In this document: in pieces, positions 35,269 through 44,210 of the stretch | How the letters are laid out: every line of letters starts with the position of its first letter | How positions within the stretch are numbered: position 1 is the first letter of the stretch | Source: Granulicella pectinivorans | GTDB taxonomy: Bacteria; Acidobacteriota; Terriglobia; Terriglobales; Acidobacteriaceae | Direction: 5' to 3' | NCBI RefSeq assembly: GCF_900114625.1 | Contig: NZ_FOZL01000001.1 | Coordinates: 3,286,001 to 3,350,000, forward strand | Length of the DNA: 64,000 bases | Program-made: the position numbers and the translations under genes | Notes under the pieces: generated by a model | Database searches by the model: none | Seen by the model: the letters and a program-made list of their open reading frames with translations, nothing else | Told to the model about the DNA's origin: nothing

Positions 35269-36450
35269 TTACTTCCCCTCAGGCTTCTGGGCATGTGGTT
35301 GCGCTGCGGGAGGAGCCGATGAAGCGGCAAGATGCGGTGCCACCTTCGTGCCTTCTTTAATCTTGTCCACACCCTCTGTGACAACCTGATCTCCACCCCG
35401 TAAACCCGTCAAGATGACCGAGTCTGTCCCAATCGAAGGGCCGAGTGTGACGGTCCGCAGATGGGCGATGTTGTCCGCTCCCACCACTACGACCTGGTAC
35501 AACCCTTGCAATTCGTTCACGGCCCGCTGCGGAATGATGACGGCATCTTTCAGCACGTTCGTTTGAGCCGAAACCGTCCCGAATTGACTTGGCCGGAGCA
35601 CATTGCCAGGATTGGCAAAACTTGCAGCAATACGAATGCTCCCAGTCTGCGTGGTCACTGCACGGTCAACGGAGATGACGTGACCCGTCTTCGAGTACGT
35701 TTGGTTGTCTGCCAGAGTCAATGTCAGTGGAAGTGTGTCGCTTGTGCTTAGGAGGTCAGTCTTTCCCATGCCACGGGCGCGGGCTGAGAGCGACATATAC
35801 TCCTGCTCGCTGATGAAGAAATAAACCTTGATTGGATTGAGCTGTGAGACCTCTACCAACTGAGAAGTCGTGGATACCAGATTGCCGACCTGGATTGCGG
35901 CTTGACCGGCTACGCCATCAATGAGCGACCTGACTTTCGTGAATCCCACATTGAGCTTCGCAGACTCCAGCGTTGCCTCAGCACTCTCTACCGAGGCTTT
36001 ATCAGCTTCCTGCGTTCCAAGTTCTGTATCGAGGGAACTCTGCGCGTAGGCTTGCGCCTGCACTAGAGGCGTATCGCGAAGGACGTTGATAGTCGCCAGC
36101 TTGTACTGCGCTTTCGCTTGAGCCAGCGACCCGCTTGCCTGATCTTGAGTAGCCTGCCAGGGACGTGGATCGATCTCAAAGAGCACTTGTCCTTTTCGGA
36201 CAACGGTGCCTTCTTTGTAGTCTTGGCGAATGACATAGCCCCCCACCTGGGGCTGGATGTCGGCATTGACCATACCGTCGAGTGTGGCCACCCAACTGCC
36301 GATCACCGGCACAGTTTGAACGCTTGCGGCTATCGTATCGACCGCTAAGGGAGGCGTTGCGGGTGGCGCAGCCTTGCGACATCCGGCGATCAGTAAGAGA
36401 TAAAGAGTCGCCGTAATTAGCTGACAGGTTCGACATTTGACGCTTCGCAT
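35269..36450 (-). CDS. RND periplasmic adaptor subunit (AcrA/MexA-like lipoprotein)
   Basis: A 393-residue membrane-fusion protein with a lipoprotein signal (LITATLYLLLIAGC), so it is lipid-anchored to the inner membrane like MexA. The lipoyl halves are VNADIQPQVGGYVIRQDYKEGTVV and RSLIDGVAGQAAIQVGNLV, with the adaptor motif LFEIDPRPWQA between. The beta-barrel and MP domains follow, ending in a Pro/Ala-rich tail. It is the first gene of the second efflux operon; the 153-bp gap upstream carries its promoter but I could not define it. Confidence 0.9.
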   Translation of the reverse strand: MRSVKCRTCQLITATLYLLLIAGCRKAAPPATPPLAVDTIAASVQTVPVIGSWVATLDGMVNADIQPQVGGYVIRQDYKEGTVVRKGQVLFEIDPRPWQATQDQASGSLAQAKAQYKLATINVLRDTPLVQAQAYAQSSLDTELGTQEADKASVESAEATLESAKLNVGFTKVRSLIDGVAGQAAIQVGNLVSTTSQLVEVSQLNPIKVYFFISEQEYMSLSARARGMGKTDLLSTSDTLPLTLTLADNQTYSKTGHVISVDRAVTTQTGSIRIAASFANPGNVLRPSQFGTVSAQTNVLKDAVIIPQRAVNELQGLYQVVVVGADNIAHLRTVTLGPSIGTDSVILTGLRGGDQVVTEGVDKIKEGTKVAPHLAASSAPPAAQPHAQKPEGK

Positions 36451-36603
36451 CGGGCCCCTTCGCGGTCAAGCGATAGAGCCGCAGCTTAAGAGTCCCATTG
36501 CTTGGGCGATTGGGTCTGGTCAATGTAGCTCAGCAGTAGGCGACGGATGAAGAACTAGACGAAGAGCCGGCAACTGTTGCATGCACCGATCCCAATGCCG
36601 TAT

Positions 36604-38370
36604 CTATTGAGCTAAAGGAATAACTGGGATTTGCAGGAAGGACTGGTGATCGCCTCCTCCGTGGATGATATGGACACCGGCGTTTTTGGTCGGCAGCGGC
36701 GGCATCGGACCCATGAACGACAGCACGCCCGTATTAGCTTCTGTGGCTGGCGGCGCGAGGAACTCATGCCCCGCGATTTTCAGGCGCAATTGCTGGCCAG
36801 CATGGAAGACCTCCGAAACGGGCATGATCGCGATGTCAATAGGAACGATCTCGCCGGGATGTAGCATCTGGGGTTGGTCGAAGGATTGGATCGGCAGGAA
36901 AGCTGTGGACAACTCGGGATCGAGTTTTCTCAAGGAGACCCTTATGCGACCATGAGTACCGGCAGGCGGAATGGGAATGTACTGGCGCGCGCTCACCTCG
37001 TCCGGCACCAAAAGATTGCCGTCCTTGTCCAGCTTCTCCACCAGCACAAAGATGTCCGCTTCGTTAGCATCCTTTGCCTCTACCCAGAGGTGGGCCTTGA
37101 GATATCCCGTTAGCTGGGTGTCTGTTGGGAAGCGATACGTAAATACGGTCTGTCCGGTGATGGCGGAGTAGCTCGCCTGATTGGCTTTGGCAACCGGTGT
37201 TGATTGGAGATGCTGATCGGCACTCAGGTAAAGGCGCTCGTACTGCGTCTGCTCCAGCGGCCAGCTCGTATAGGGCACATTTAGCCCATCTTCACCGCCA
37301 GGGTCGAGAACGGCCATCCGAACCTTAGGAGTGTTTTGCCAACCGTTGTCGGTGCCGCGCAGGAAGTAGTCGAAGAATTTGAGCAGGTCCGCTTCGTTCA
37401 CAGGATCGTACTGATCCGTCCACTCCTGCCGGTTGTCGACTCGCAGCCATTTGTCCTTTGATCCGAGGCGTCGATAACCTTCGAATGTACCCATTCGATG
37501 GAGGTCGGTTACCACGTCGGTGACGACGTAGGCTGGAACGGTGATCGACTCAAGCTTGGCCGCCTTATCTTGCCAATAGGCATCCATCAGCGGGTGGGAT
37601 GCTGCCATCCTGTCCATTCGCTCCACGCGGGCCGGACCGGCAAGGTGGGCGAAGACTTGAGCGTCGAAGCCCATATTTGGGATGCCGCCAAACATCGCAT
37701 TCTGCCGGTACACATCGCTCATGCCGTTCCAAGGCGCTATTGCGGACAGATGAGGAGGGCTTGTCTCTGCGATGAACCATTGCGCTATGGCCAACCACGA
37801 AGTCCCATGCAGAGCGACCTTGCCGGTGCTCCACGACTGTTTCGCGATCCATTCAATAACATCGTGGCCATCCTGGCCATCGACGCTGCCCCAGGCATAG
37901 ATGTCCCCCTCCGACTTGCCAGCGCCGCGAGCATCGGGATTGACTACTGCATAGCCATGCGAGACCCAGAAGCCGGCATCGGGGCCTTCACTCTTCGTCA
38001 GCCCCGTCACTTCTTTGGGGTCTACGCCAGACTGTACGTCCTCCTGCGGAATGGTCTTGCCGTAAGGGCTCCAGGCAACGATCGCAGGCACCTCGCCGTC
38101 GCCAACGGGACGCAGGATGTCCGTGTAGATAATAACGCCGTCGCGTAACTTGACCGGTACATCGCGGTCCCAGCGGATGTCGCAGGGCAGGGGCATGGCC
38201 GCCGGCGGGAAGACCGATCCCTGCTTGAGAATTGTGGTTTGACGTCCGAAGACGTAATCAGCGGGCAGTGGGGCGGCTGGCGCAAAGACGACGTTCCAAC
38301 TCGACGGGTAGGAACTTGGCCGGTCATCCAGAACCAATGTTGCTTTGGGGGATTCTTCAACTTGGTTCAT
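36604..38370 (-). CDS. CocE/NonD-family acyl hydrolase (X-Pro dipeptidyl-peptidase-like)
   Basis: A 588-residue serine hydrolase. The alpha/beta-hydrolase part has VPVKLRDGVIIYTDILRP (typical CocE N-terminus), GAGKSEGD in the oxyanion region and the nucleophile elbow LHGTSWLA. The C-terminal jelly-roll domain begins around residue 370 and ends with LRLKIAGHEFLAPP. Members hydrolyse esters or amides such as cocaine, glutaryl-7-ACA or X-Pro peptides; the substrate is not predictable. ATG 38370 is preferred because GGGAAGGA lies just upstream; ATG 38445 has none. No signal peptide is seen, suggesting a cytoplasmic enzyme. Confidence 0.85.
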   Translation of the reverse strand: MNQVEESPKATLVLDDRPSSYPSSWNVVFAPAAPLPADYVFGRQTTILKQGSVFPPAAMPLPCDIRWDRDVPVKLRDGVIIYTDILRPVGDGEVPAIVAWSPYGKTIPQEDVQSGVDPKEVTGLTKSEGPDAGFWVSHGYAVVNPDARGAGKSEGDIYAWGSVDGQDGHDVIEWIAKQSWSTGKVALHGTSWLAIAQWFIAETSPPHLSAIAPWNGMSDVYRQNAMFGGIPNMGFDAQVFAHLAGPARVERMDRMAASHPLMDAYWQDKAAKLESITVPAYVVTDVVTDLHRMGTFEGYRRLGSKDKWLRVDNRQEWTDQYDPVNEADLLKFFDYFLRGTDNGWQNTPKVRMAVLDPGGEDGLNVPYTSWPLEQTQYERLYLSADQHLQSTPVAKANQASYSAITGQTVFTYRFPTDTQLTGYLKAHLWVEAKDANEADIFVLVEKLDKDGNLLVPDEVSARQYIPIPPAGTHGRIRVSLRKLDPELSTAFLPIQSFDQPQMLHPGEIVPIDIAIMPVSEVFHAGQQLRLKIAGHEFLAPPATEANTGVLSFMGPMPPLPTKNAGVHIIHGGGDHQSFLQIPVIPLAQ

Positions 38371-38656
38371 TTCCCATCCTTCCCGATATTTCGGGAAGTC
38401 TAGTATGTACGTCTTGGAGCAGCGCCGATGTGCTCTTTCGCTCACGTGGGGTTTGCGGCCAGGGAGTGAACGAACATCTGGTGCTCTCGTCTCAACTCTG
38501 GGAGTGAGCTAAAAGAAACAGCAGACCTACTCTCATGCGGGATATGGTCAGCACACACGTTGTATTGCACTGTGCATGATCTAGTCGAAACAAAGCAAAC
38601 GGAACAATACAGCGAGAAGCAAGTTAAAAACTTTAGGTCAGATGAGGAGAGTTCAA

Positions 38657-38890
38657 GTGATTGACTCTGGTTCGAATAGAACTGCTCGTAAGTTCGTGGT
38701 TTTTTTGTTCGCGGCGGTGGCCGCACTGAGCATCGCGACACTTATGCCCGTTCGGGCGCGAGCGCAGCAAGGGCCACCGCCTCCTCCACCGCCGCCTCCA
38801 CCTCATCATCGTCATCATAGGGACAGTCCGCCGCCGCCGCCCCCTCCTCCGCCAGATCCCATGCCCCCACCGCCTCCACCACACGTTTAG
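38657..38890 (+). CDS. small exported proline/histidine-rich protein
   Basis: From GTG 38657 (GAGGAG six bases upstream) a 77-residue product: short basic N-terminus, hydrophobic segment FVVFLFAAVAALSIATLMP, then ARAQQG as a plausible signal-peptidase site. The mature part of about 35 residues is nearly all Pro with a central HHRHHRD cluster. It could be a cell-envelope linker or metal-binding peptide; the His cluster suggests divalent-metal affinity, an inference only. No homologue is named. The preceding 286 bp (38,371-38,656) hold no other gene. Confidence 0.55.
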   Translation: MIDSGSNRTARKFVVFLFAAVAALSIATLMPVRARAQQGPPPPPPPPPPHHRHHRDSPPPPPPPPPDPMPPPPPPHV

Positions 38891-38994
38891 GTGATGGAGG
38901 ACAGTCAGCCACTTCATGTATGCCCCTGTGAGCAAATGAGCACAGACTCCAGGTCGACGATCCCGTTAGGCTCACAGCTTTACGGCGGTGCCGA

Positions 38995-39219
38995 ATGACG
39001 AATCAAACTTCATGTACGTTCATGCACAGGCGGCAACACGACGGCTCTTACGATTCGATCTGTCACGCGTGCTTCTCGACGATCTCATCACTGCCACTGG
39101 AAGCCGGTCTGGAAAGAGAAGAACAGGATCATGTCTGTTCCGCCTCTTTGCGCTCGATTGGATCAAGGCACCGTGTTGACACGACCCCTGCGAGCGTACG
39201 GTTTCCGGCTCGCGGGTAA
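38995..39219 (+). CDS. small CxxC...HxC protein (putative zinc-binding), copy 1
   Basis: A 74-residue protein with HDGSYDSICHACFSTI followed by EREEQDHVC. The pattern DGS-x-DSIC-x2-C ... E-x(3-4)-HVC is shared with the gene at 39512 on the opposite strand. The four ligands C-x2-C/H-x-C suggest a small zinc ribbon-like fold. The function is unknown. The C-terminal 30 residues are Arg/Ser-rich and not shared. A different frame over the same bases (38988-39179) is rejected because it lacks the shared motif. Confidence 0.6.
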   Translation: MTNQTSCTFMHRRQHDGSYDSICHACFSTISSLPLEAGLEREEQDHVCSASLRSIGSRHRVDTTPASVRFPARG

Positions 39220-39223
39220 TGGA

Positions 39224-39424
39224 TCAACGACCTGTATGATCCACAGTTTCAGGTCGCGCGATTGCCGTCACATCATCACTCTCGATAAGTTGCGCCTGCG
39301 ACAAACTAGCGTACAGAAGAGCCGCATCGTAGACGGCGCATTTGCCATCACTGAACGTGATGATTACACCGTCGTTCAGCCTATCCGCCTGCTCTATGCG
39401 AAGTACGCTGCTGTCGGCTTTCAT
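39224..39424 (-). CDS. small conserved hypothetical protein
   Basis: A 66-residue protein with NDGVIITFSDGKCAVYDAALLYASL, a pattern (ITF-x-DG-x-x-A-x-Y-x-A-x-LL) I associate with short uncharacterised Acidobacterial proteins, though no function is known. It is likely a compact beta-alpha fold. It lies between, and opposite to, copy 1 of the Cys-rich pair and next to copy 2. Confidence 0.5.
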   Translation of the reverse strand: MKADSSVLRIEQADRLNDGVIITFSDGKCAVYDAALLYASLSQAQLIESDDVTAIARPETVDHTGR

Positions 39425-39511
39425 CCGAGCATAGTAGGCCGACTGCTGAGATTTGTCGGTCGCTACGCTTACTCTGCGATTAGCGCATGTTCGAGCGGGA
39501 TTTGAGCAAAG

Positions 39512-39703
39512 TCAAGCGGAGAACTTCATGCGTTCCGCTAGTCGCTCTGGCGTATTCCAGTCATAGCAGACGTGCTTCTTCTCAAGTTCGCGCAGAGCTT
39601 CGTCTGTCGTTGCGGTCGCCGCAGTCGCATCGCAACTCAGACAGATTGAGTCGAGCGATCCATCGGGATTCTGCCTCAGTGCGAATTGTGCTTGAGCTTG
39701 CAT
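39512..39703 (-). CDS. small CxxC...HxC protein (putative zinc-binding), copy 2
   Basis: A 63-residue protein with PDGSLDSICLSCDATA and ALRELEKKHVCYDW, clearly matching the pattern of the gene at 38995. Metal binding by the two CxxC cysteines, the His and the final Cys is an inference. A WNTPERLAERM tail follows. It is parallel to the 66-residue gene at 39224 and could share a transcript with it. Confidence 0.6.
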   Translation of the reverse strand: MQAQAQFALRQNPDGSLDSICLSCDATAATATTDEALRELEKKHVCYDWNTPERLAERMKFSA

Positions 39704-39856
39704 ATCGATTCGAGAAATTTATTATGTTGTCTATACGACAGAGCAAGGCGTTTCTGTACTCTGGCCGACACATCGGTTTTCGGTGAACGGCTCGTAACGC
39801 ATATGCGCCACATCTTCGCCTATAACTCTCATCAAGCAGGAAGGGAGTCTCTGTCA

Positions 39857-41209
39857 ATGAGCCACTGTACAGTCATCAAGCGTCAAGATGCGAAGGGTTT
39901 CACCTGGATAGCTAGGTACTACAAAGATGGGAAGCGCAAGGCTCTCAGGCTAGGCACGGATCGCGAGGTGCCTACAAGGGAGCTTGCCCAACGCAAGGCC
40001 GCAGACCTCGTGCCTAACATGAACGACGATCCGCACGAGGTCATCACCTTCGGCCAGCTTGTAGCCCGCTATAAGGCTGAAGAGATGCCGTCTTTCCAAC
40101 CACACACCGCATCGTCATACAAATCCATGCTGAAGCATTTAGAGGCGAAGTGGAGTAACGAACCTCTTGCCAAGATGCTAAAGAACCCAATTGCGATTGA
40201 GACTTGGCTAAGTGATCTTCAAACGATGCCAACGAAGACAAAGCCTTCGCGCCCATGCTCGAAGAAGACGAAGCAGAACGTCAAAGCAGTTCTGCACCGG
40301 CTAATTGAGTGTGCGATGCGATTGGGGTATCAACCAATCCTCCTCGCCAACGTTTACAAGTTGATTCCCACGCTGGCCGAGGAGGCCGTGTCGCGCGCCA
40401 AGCTGGAACGCGAATTCGAGATTGCCCGCGAGGTGCAGGAGCGCTTATTCCCCCAGACACTTCCCAAAGTTCGGGGCGTAGAAATGGCGGCGCACTGCAG
40501 GCCCGCCCAGGCCGTCGGCGGCGACTACTATGACCTCATCGATATCCTTGATGGTTCGGGGGCCGAAACAGCGCATGCGCCAGGCGAAAACGTCTCTTCC
40601 CCCGGCAGAGCTATGGCACGCGCCTGCGACCGCCTAGGCATCGCGATCGGCGACATCAGCGGCAAGGGATTGTCTGCCGCCCTGTTGATGGCCAGCCTTC
40701 ACGCCAGCCTGCGCGGTCAGGTGCTGAGCGGCACCGGCGATCTGGGCACCAAGATGGCCAATGTCAACAGCCTCCTCTATAACGCGTCCGAATCTAACCG
40801 CTATGCCACATTCTTCTACGCCGAACTGGCATGCGCCTCGCGCATGTTGCACTACGTCAATGGGGGACACAATCCTCCCGCGGTGCTGCGCAAGCAAGAC
40901 GGCGCCTGGCGGGTATTTCGCCTGGCAGACGGCGGCCCAGTCGTCGGGCTACTTGCCGGCGCGGTCTACAGGGAGCAGACGCTTCAGCTGCTCCCCGGCG
41001 ATATTCTGCTGGCCTTTACGGACGGCATCAGCGAAGCCATGAACGCCTCAGAAGACGAGTGGGGAGAAGACCGAATGATCGCGGAGGCGCAAGCGCACAC
41101 GCACCTGAACGCCGAGGAGCTCCTGCAGCGCTTGTTTCATGCGGCCGACACCTTTGCTGACGGCGCGCCGCAGCACGATGACATGACACTCCTCGTAATG
41201 CAACTCTGA
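39857..41209 (+). CDS. chimeric protein: truncated tyrosine-recombinase N-terminus fused to RsbU/SpoIIE-type PP2C phosphatase
   Basis: Residues 1-170 match the arm-binding and core-binding part of phage-type integrases: TWIARYYKDGKRKALRLGTD, then ITFGQLVARYKAEEM and KTKQNVKAVLHRLIECAMRLGY. The recombinase catalytic domain (R...HxxR...Y) is absent. From about residue 172 it becomes LAEEAVSRAKLEREFEIAREVQERLFPQ, the linker helix of RsbU-type phosphatases. A complete PP2C domain follows with its metal-binding acidic residues: GGDYYDL, IGDISGKG, FTDGISEA and HDDMTLLV. ATG 39857 has AAGGGAG nine bases upstream. GC content visibly rises past about 40,375. It is a recombination-made fusion, intact in frame; whether it is functional is unknown. 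Confidence 0.8.
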   Translation: MSHCTVIKRQDAKGFTWIARYYKDGKRKALRLGTDREVPTRELAQRKAADLVPNMNDDPHEVITFGQLVARYKAEEMPSFQPHTASSYKSMLKHLEAKWSNEPLAKMLKNPIAIETWLSDLQTMPTKTKPSRPCSKKTKQNVKAVLHRLIECAMRLGYQPILLANVYKLIPTLAEEAVSRAKLEREFEIAREVQERLFPQTLPKVRGVEMAAHCRPAQAVGGDYYDLIDILDGSGAETAHAPGENVSSPGRAMARACDRLGIAIGDISGKGLSAALLMASLHASLRGQVLSGTGDLGTKMANVNSLLYNASESNRYATFFYAELACASRMLHYVNGGHNPPAVLRKQDGAWRVFRLADGGPVVGLLAGAVYREQTLQLLPGDILLAFTDGISEAMNASEDEWGEDRMIAEAQAHTHLNAEELLQRLFHAADTFADGAPQHDDMTLLVMQL

Positions 41210-41601
41210 GTGAGAGATCCACCCGTTAGTGATCGGGATTATGCAACTCGTGCGATTGCGTGCAGCGACGACCGCAGCCAACAAACCGGAACCGAAACGG
41301 TTTTATCTCCACCGCTTCGATGCATGTTCCATTGACGCGGCCTTCGAGAAATCACGTTCGGAACGTTTTCTACCACATCAACAGTTGCGAACAGGCGATG
41401 CACGTCTACAGATCAGAACGGCTCGAAACGTGATTTGGCAATTTAGCACTTATCGAGATCACAATAGACGAGAACGGCGTTTATCGGGATCGTCACCGGC
41501 GGGCATGGCCTAACAACCTCCGGTCGGCAAGTGGTTTTCAGCCAAGCAGGTGGCCGTATTACTCCGCCTCGATACCCCTTGATCTTTAGGCTGAAGCCGT
41601 G
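41210..41601. other. gap without a confident gene
   Basis: 392 bp between the chimeric phosphatase and the 3' end of squalene-hopene cyclase. Open frames exist (for example 41229-41513) but have no recognisable motif, ribosome site or family resemblance. Near the right end a short stretch, WFSAKQVAVLLRLDTP, resembles the start of an excisionase-like HTH and could be a gene remnant. Confidence 0.4.
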
Positions 41602-43599
41602 TCAGCTGAGACCGATCTCAAGTCGTGAATCGGTGGCTAATTTACGGCTACTTTGCTTGTAGGACGCGAGTGCGAGCGCTGGGAAGTAGAGACGATAAAG
41701 GTGATAGCTGAGATAGAACACGTTTGGAAACCCAGTTCCCGTGGTTAGCTCTTCATCCCAGCTCCCGTCGGCATTCTGATTTCGGAGGAGCCAGCTGACT
41801 CCTTGTTTCACGGCACGAGAGTGTAAATCGCCGGTAGCCAGGAGTCCCAGGAGTGCCCACGCAGTTTGGGAAGGAGTGCTTTCTGCCGGAACGAACTTGT
41901 CGATCTCGTATCCGGCACAACTTTCACCCCATCCCCCATCGTCGTTCTGTACGCTTCGGAGCCACTGCGACCCACGGTGGATAGCCGAGCTTGTTTGACG
42001 GTCCTTCGTGGCTACGAGGCCCCGCAGTGAAAGAAACGTGCCGTAAACGTAGTTGACGCCCCAACGGCCATACCAGCTTCCATTCCTTTCCTGTGACGAG
42101 AGCAAATATTCAATGCCGCGTGAGATGGCAGGATGTTGAGCAGTCAAACCCCTTCTGCAAAGTGCTTCCATCACGCGTCCGGTGATGTCTGGGCAGGTAG
42201 GATCGAGCATTGCGTTGTGGTCGGCAAAAGGAACCTTATTCAAAAGCTGCCAGTCATTGTCTACATCGAAAGCAGCCCACCCGCCATCTGCGGATTGCAT
42301 TCCGAGGAGCCAGTTCACGGCACGACTTTCGACGCGGGCCTGGCGTTCTGGGTCAGATGCCTTTGCATGTTGCAGAGCGAGCAACACCATGGCGGTATCA
42401 TCGATATCCGGATAAAACTCATTGGCGAACTCGAAGGCCCATCCGCTTGGGCGCAGGTTGGGTCGCTTGGAAGACCAGTCGCCCTTACGTCGGACCTCTT
42501 TCGAAAGCAGCCAATCTGCTGCGCGGGTCATGCTTGCTTTGTCAGCATCTCCCGCTTCCCCTAAGGAAAAGATCGCAATTGCCGTATCCCATACCGGGGA
42601 CTTGCATGGTTGCACGTCGAAGAAATTATCGCGTTCGATGAGCAGATCGTCGAAATGCTGCATTGCTTTTACGAGATCCGGCTGATCTCGCTCGTACCCG
42701 AGCGCATCCATCGCCATCACGGCATACATCATTGCTGGGTAGATGGCTCCCAGTCCTTCTGAATGATGGGTATGCTCGATCATCCAGCGTTCGGCTGCCG
42801 CGATTGCTTTGTCACGTATCCGCTGTATGCCCCTTTGCTCCCATTGCTTCAGAAGCTTGTCGGCACGCAGAAATAGTTCTGAGGTGAGGTCTTTCCTCGG
42901 CATCGCAATGCGCGTGCCGGGAAGCATCAATTCGGCAAGCGTCAGTCCCGACGGTACTGGCCTCTGTGCACCCAAGCCCTGGATGATGGAAAGGGGAACG
43001 ATAATGGTCCGAGTCCAGGAGGACATTTCGTTGAGAAAGCTTCCGGGCACAATCAGAATTTCCGCTGGCACGGTGGGGACAAATTGCTTGGGAAAGAGTC
43101 CGAAGAAACTCAGGTTGATCCTGGTGTAGCTGTTGCAAGCTTGCAGGCCGCCTAACGCCAGTATCCGTTCGCGAGCAGCACGCATCCGCGGCGACGATTG
43201 TGCCGCACCGGCAATGCGCAGGGCCGTGTACGCCTTGACGGACGCATTGATCTCAGCCGGGCCCTTCGCGTAGAGATTCCAACCTCCGTCCGGCATCTGG
43301 CAATCCCATAGATACTTCACCAGTCTTTCAATGCGATCTTTTCGCGGAGGGTTCCACGCCGAGTTCGCGTCCACCGGATGAAGCCAGAGCTGAAGCAAGA
43401 TGTAATCCGAGGCAAGTGTCGAGTCCCCGGTGAGATCTCCGCACCAGTAGCCTTCGTTGTATTGAAGAGCTGCTAGAGCTCGGGTCGCAGCTGTGAGGTG
43501 CGAACCAACGTTCTGCTGAGTTCTTAAGGTGACGCTTTGCCGTGTGTCTTCGTGCGTCCATACGATTGCCGGAATGTCCTGTAGAAAATGTTCTTTCAT
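41602..43599 (-). CDS. shc: squalene-hopene cyclase
   Basis: Shc cyclises squalene to hopene/hopanol, the first hopanoid step, on the cytoplasmic face of the membrane. The 665-residue protein has the protonation motif DIDD (Asp398-Asp401, matching DxDD) and several QW repeats (QMPDGGWNLY, QSADGGWAAFD, QNDDGGWGESC, QNADGSWDEE). The QW spacing and WAFEFANEFYPD fit bacterial Shc. No squalene synthase (hpnCDE) or other hpn genes are adjacent, so squalene must come from elsewhere in the genome. The ATG overlaps the stop of the TetR gene by one base: the pair is one transcript. Confidence 0.95.
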   Translation of the reverse strand: MKEHFLQDIPAIVWTHEDTRQSVTLRTQQNVGSHLTAATRALAALQYNEGYWCGDLTGDSTLASDYILLQLWLHPVDANSAWNPPRKDRIERLVKYLWDCQMPDGGWNLYAKGPAEINASVKAYTALRIAGAAQSSPRMRAARERILALGGLQACNSYTRINLSFFGLFPKQFVPTVPAEILIVPGSFLNEMSSWTRTIIVPLSIIQGLGAQRPVPSGLTLAELMLPGTRIAMPRKDLTSELFLRADKLLKQWEQRGIQRIRDKAIAAAERWMIEHTHHSEGLGAIYPAMMYAVMAMDALGYERDQPDLVKAMQHFDDLLIERDNFFDVQPCKSPVWDTAIAIFSLGEAGDADKASMTRAADWLLSKEVRRKGDWSSKRPNLRPSGWAFEFANEFYPDIDDTAMVLLALQHAKASDPERQARVESRAVNWLLGMQSADGGWAAFDVDNDWQLLNKVPFADHNAMLDPTCPDITGRVMEALCRRGLTAQHPAISRGIEYLLSSQERNGSWYGRWGVNYVYGTFLSLRGLVATKDRQTSSAIHRGSQWLRSVQNDDGGWGESCAGYEIDKFVPAESTPSQTAWALLGLLATGDLHSRAVKQGVSWLLRNQNADGSWDEELTTGTGFPNVFYLSYHLYRLYFPALALASYKQSSRKLATDSRLEIGLS

Positions 43600-44204
43600 T
43601 ATTCGTTATTCTCGCGCTTGGGCCCGCGCCCCTGAGAACGTGGATGCGAAGAGTTTGTTCCCATACACATATTGCGGAGGGCCTCGAGAACTTCCTGCCG
43701 ACGTTTCTCGGTGAAAGCGTTGAAACCGAACATCTCCGTGTAGGTCAAGCCGTCGATGGCCAGTCTAGTAATGGTCGCTTGCACCGGATCGAGACCGTCT
43801 TCTTCAAGCAATTGTTGCCACCGGACATAGGCCTTTCGTATGGGCAGAACCATTTTCGGCTCCGTAGAAAATGCAGTGAGAGTCGACACGAGCAGATCGA
43901 CGGGATTCGGCCGCGCGCTTGTTGACTTCCACTGTCCGTCGAGTGCAGCCATCATGAAGGCAAGGGCATTTCTTCCCGGTCCCTCAGGTAGTGACGCTCT
44001 TGCTGACTGGACATCGCGTTCGAACGACTCGATCGTGCGCTCGATCATGCCAGCGACAAGTTGCTCTTTCGTCGGAAAATGATAGAGAAGGCCGCCTTTG
44101 CTAACCTTGGCCCGCTCGGCAACTTTTTCCAGCGTGAGCTGCGCGGCTCCATCTGTCCGGATAAGCTGCTCAGCGCAATCGAGAATGAGATTCCGTTTGT
44201 TCAT
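43599..44204 (-). CDS. TetR/AcrR-family regulator preceding shc (probably leaderless)
   Basis: A 201-residue TetR protein: HTH LILDCAEQLIRTDGAAQLTL, EKVAERAKVSKGGLLYHFPTKEQL, and a C-terminal domain of the TetR_C_33-like kind (FMMAALDGQW ... RLAIDGLTYTEMFGF). The codons TTG-ATG-ATG follow the predicted -10 directly; ATG 44204 coincides with the expected transcription start, so translation is likely leaderless. Its stop and the shc start share a base, so it controls itself and shc together through the operator at 44212-44233. Confidence 0.85.
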   Translation of the reverse strand: MNKRNLILDCAEQLIRTDGAAQLTLEKVAERAKVSKGGLLYHFPTKEQLVAGMIERTIESFERDVQSARASLPEGPGRNALAFMMAALDGQWKSTSARPNPVDLLVSTLTAFSTEPKMVLPIRKAYVRWQQLLEEDGLDPVQATITRLAIDGLTYTEMFGFNAFTEKRRQEVLEALRNMCMGTNSSHPRSQGRGPKRENNE

Positions 44205-44210
44205 CATCAA

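Noticed and set aside
41229..41513. 94-codon plus-strand frame after the phosphatase chimera
   Set aside because: No family resemblance and no ribosome site; the flanks look like remnant DNA.
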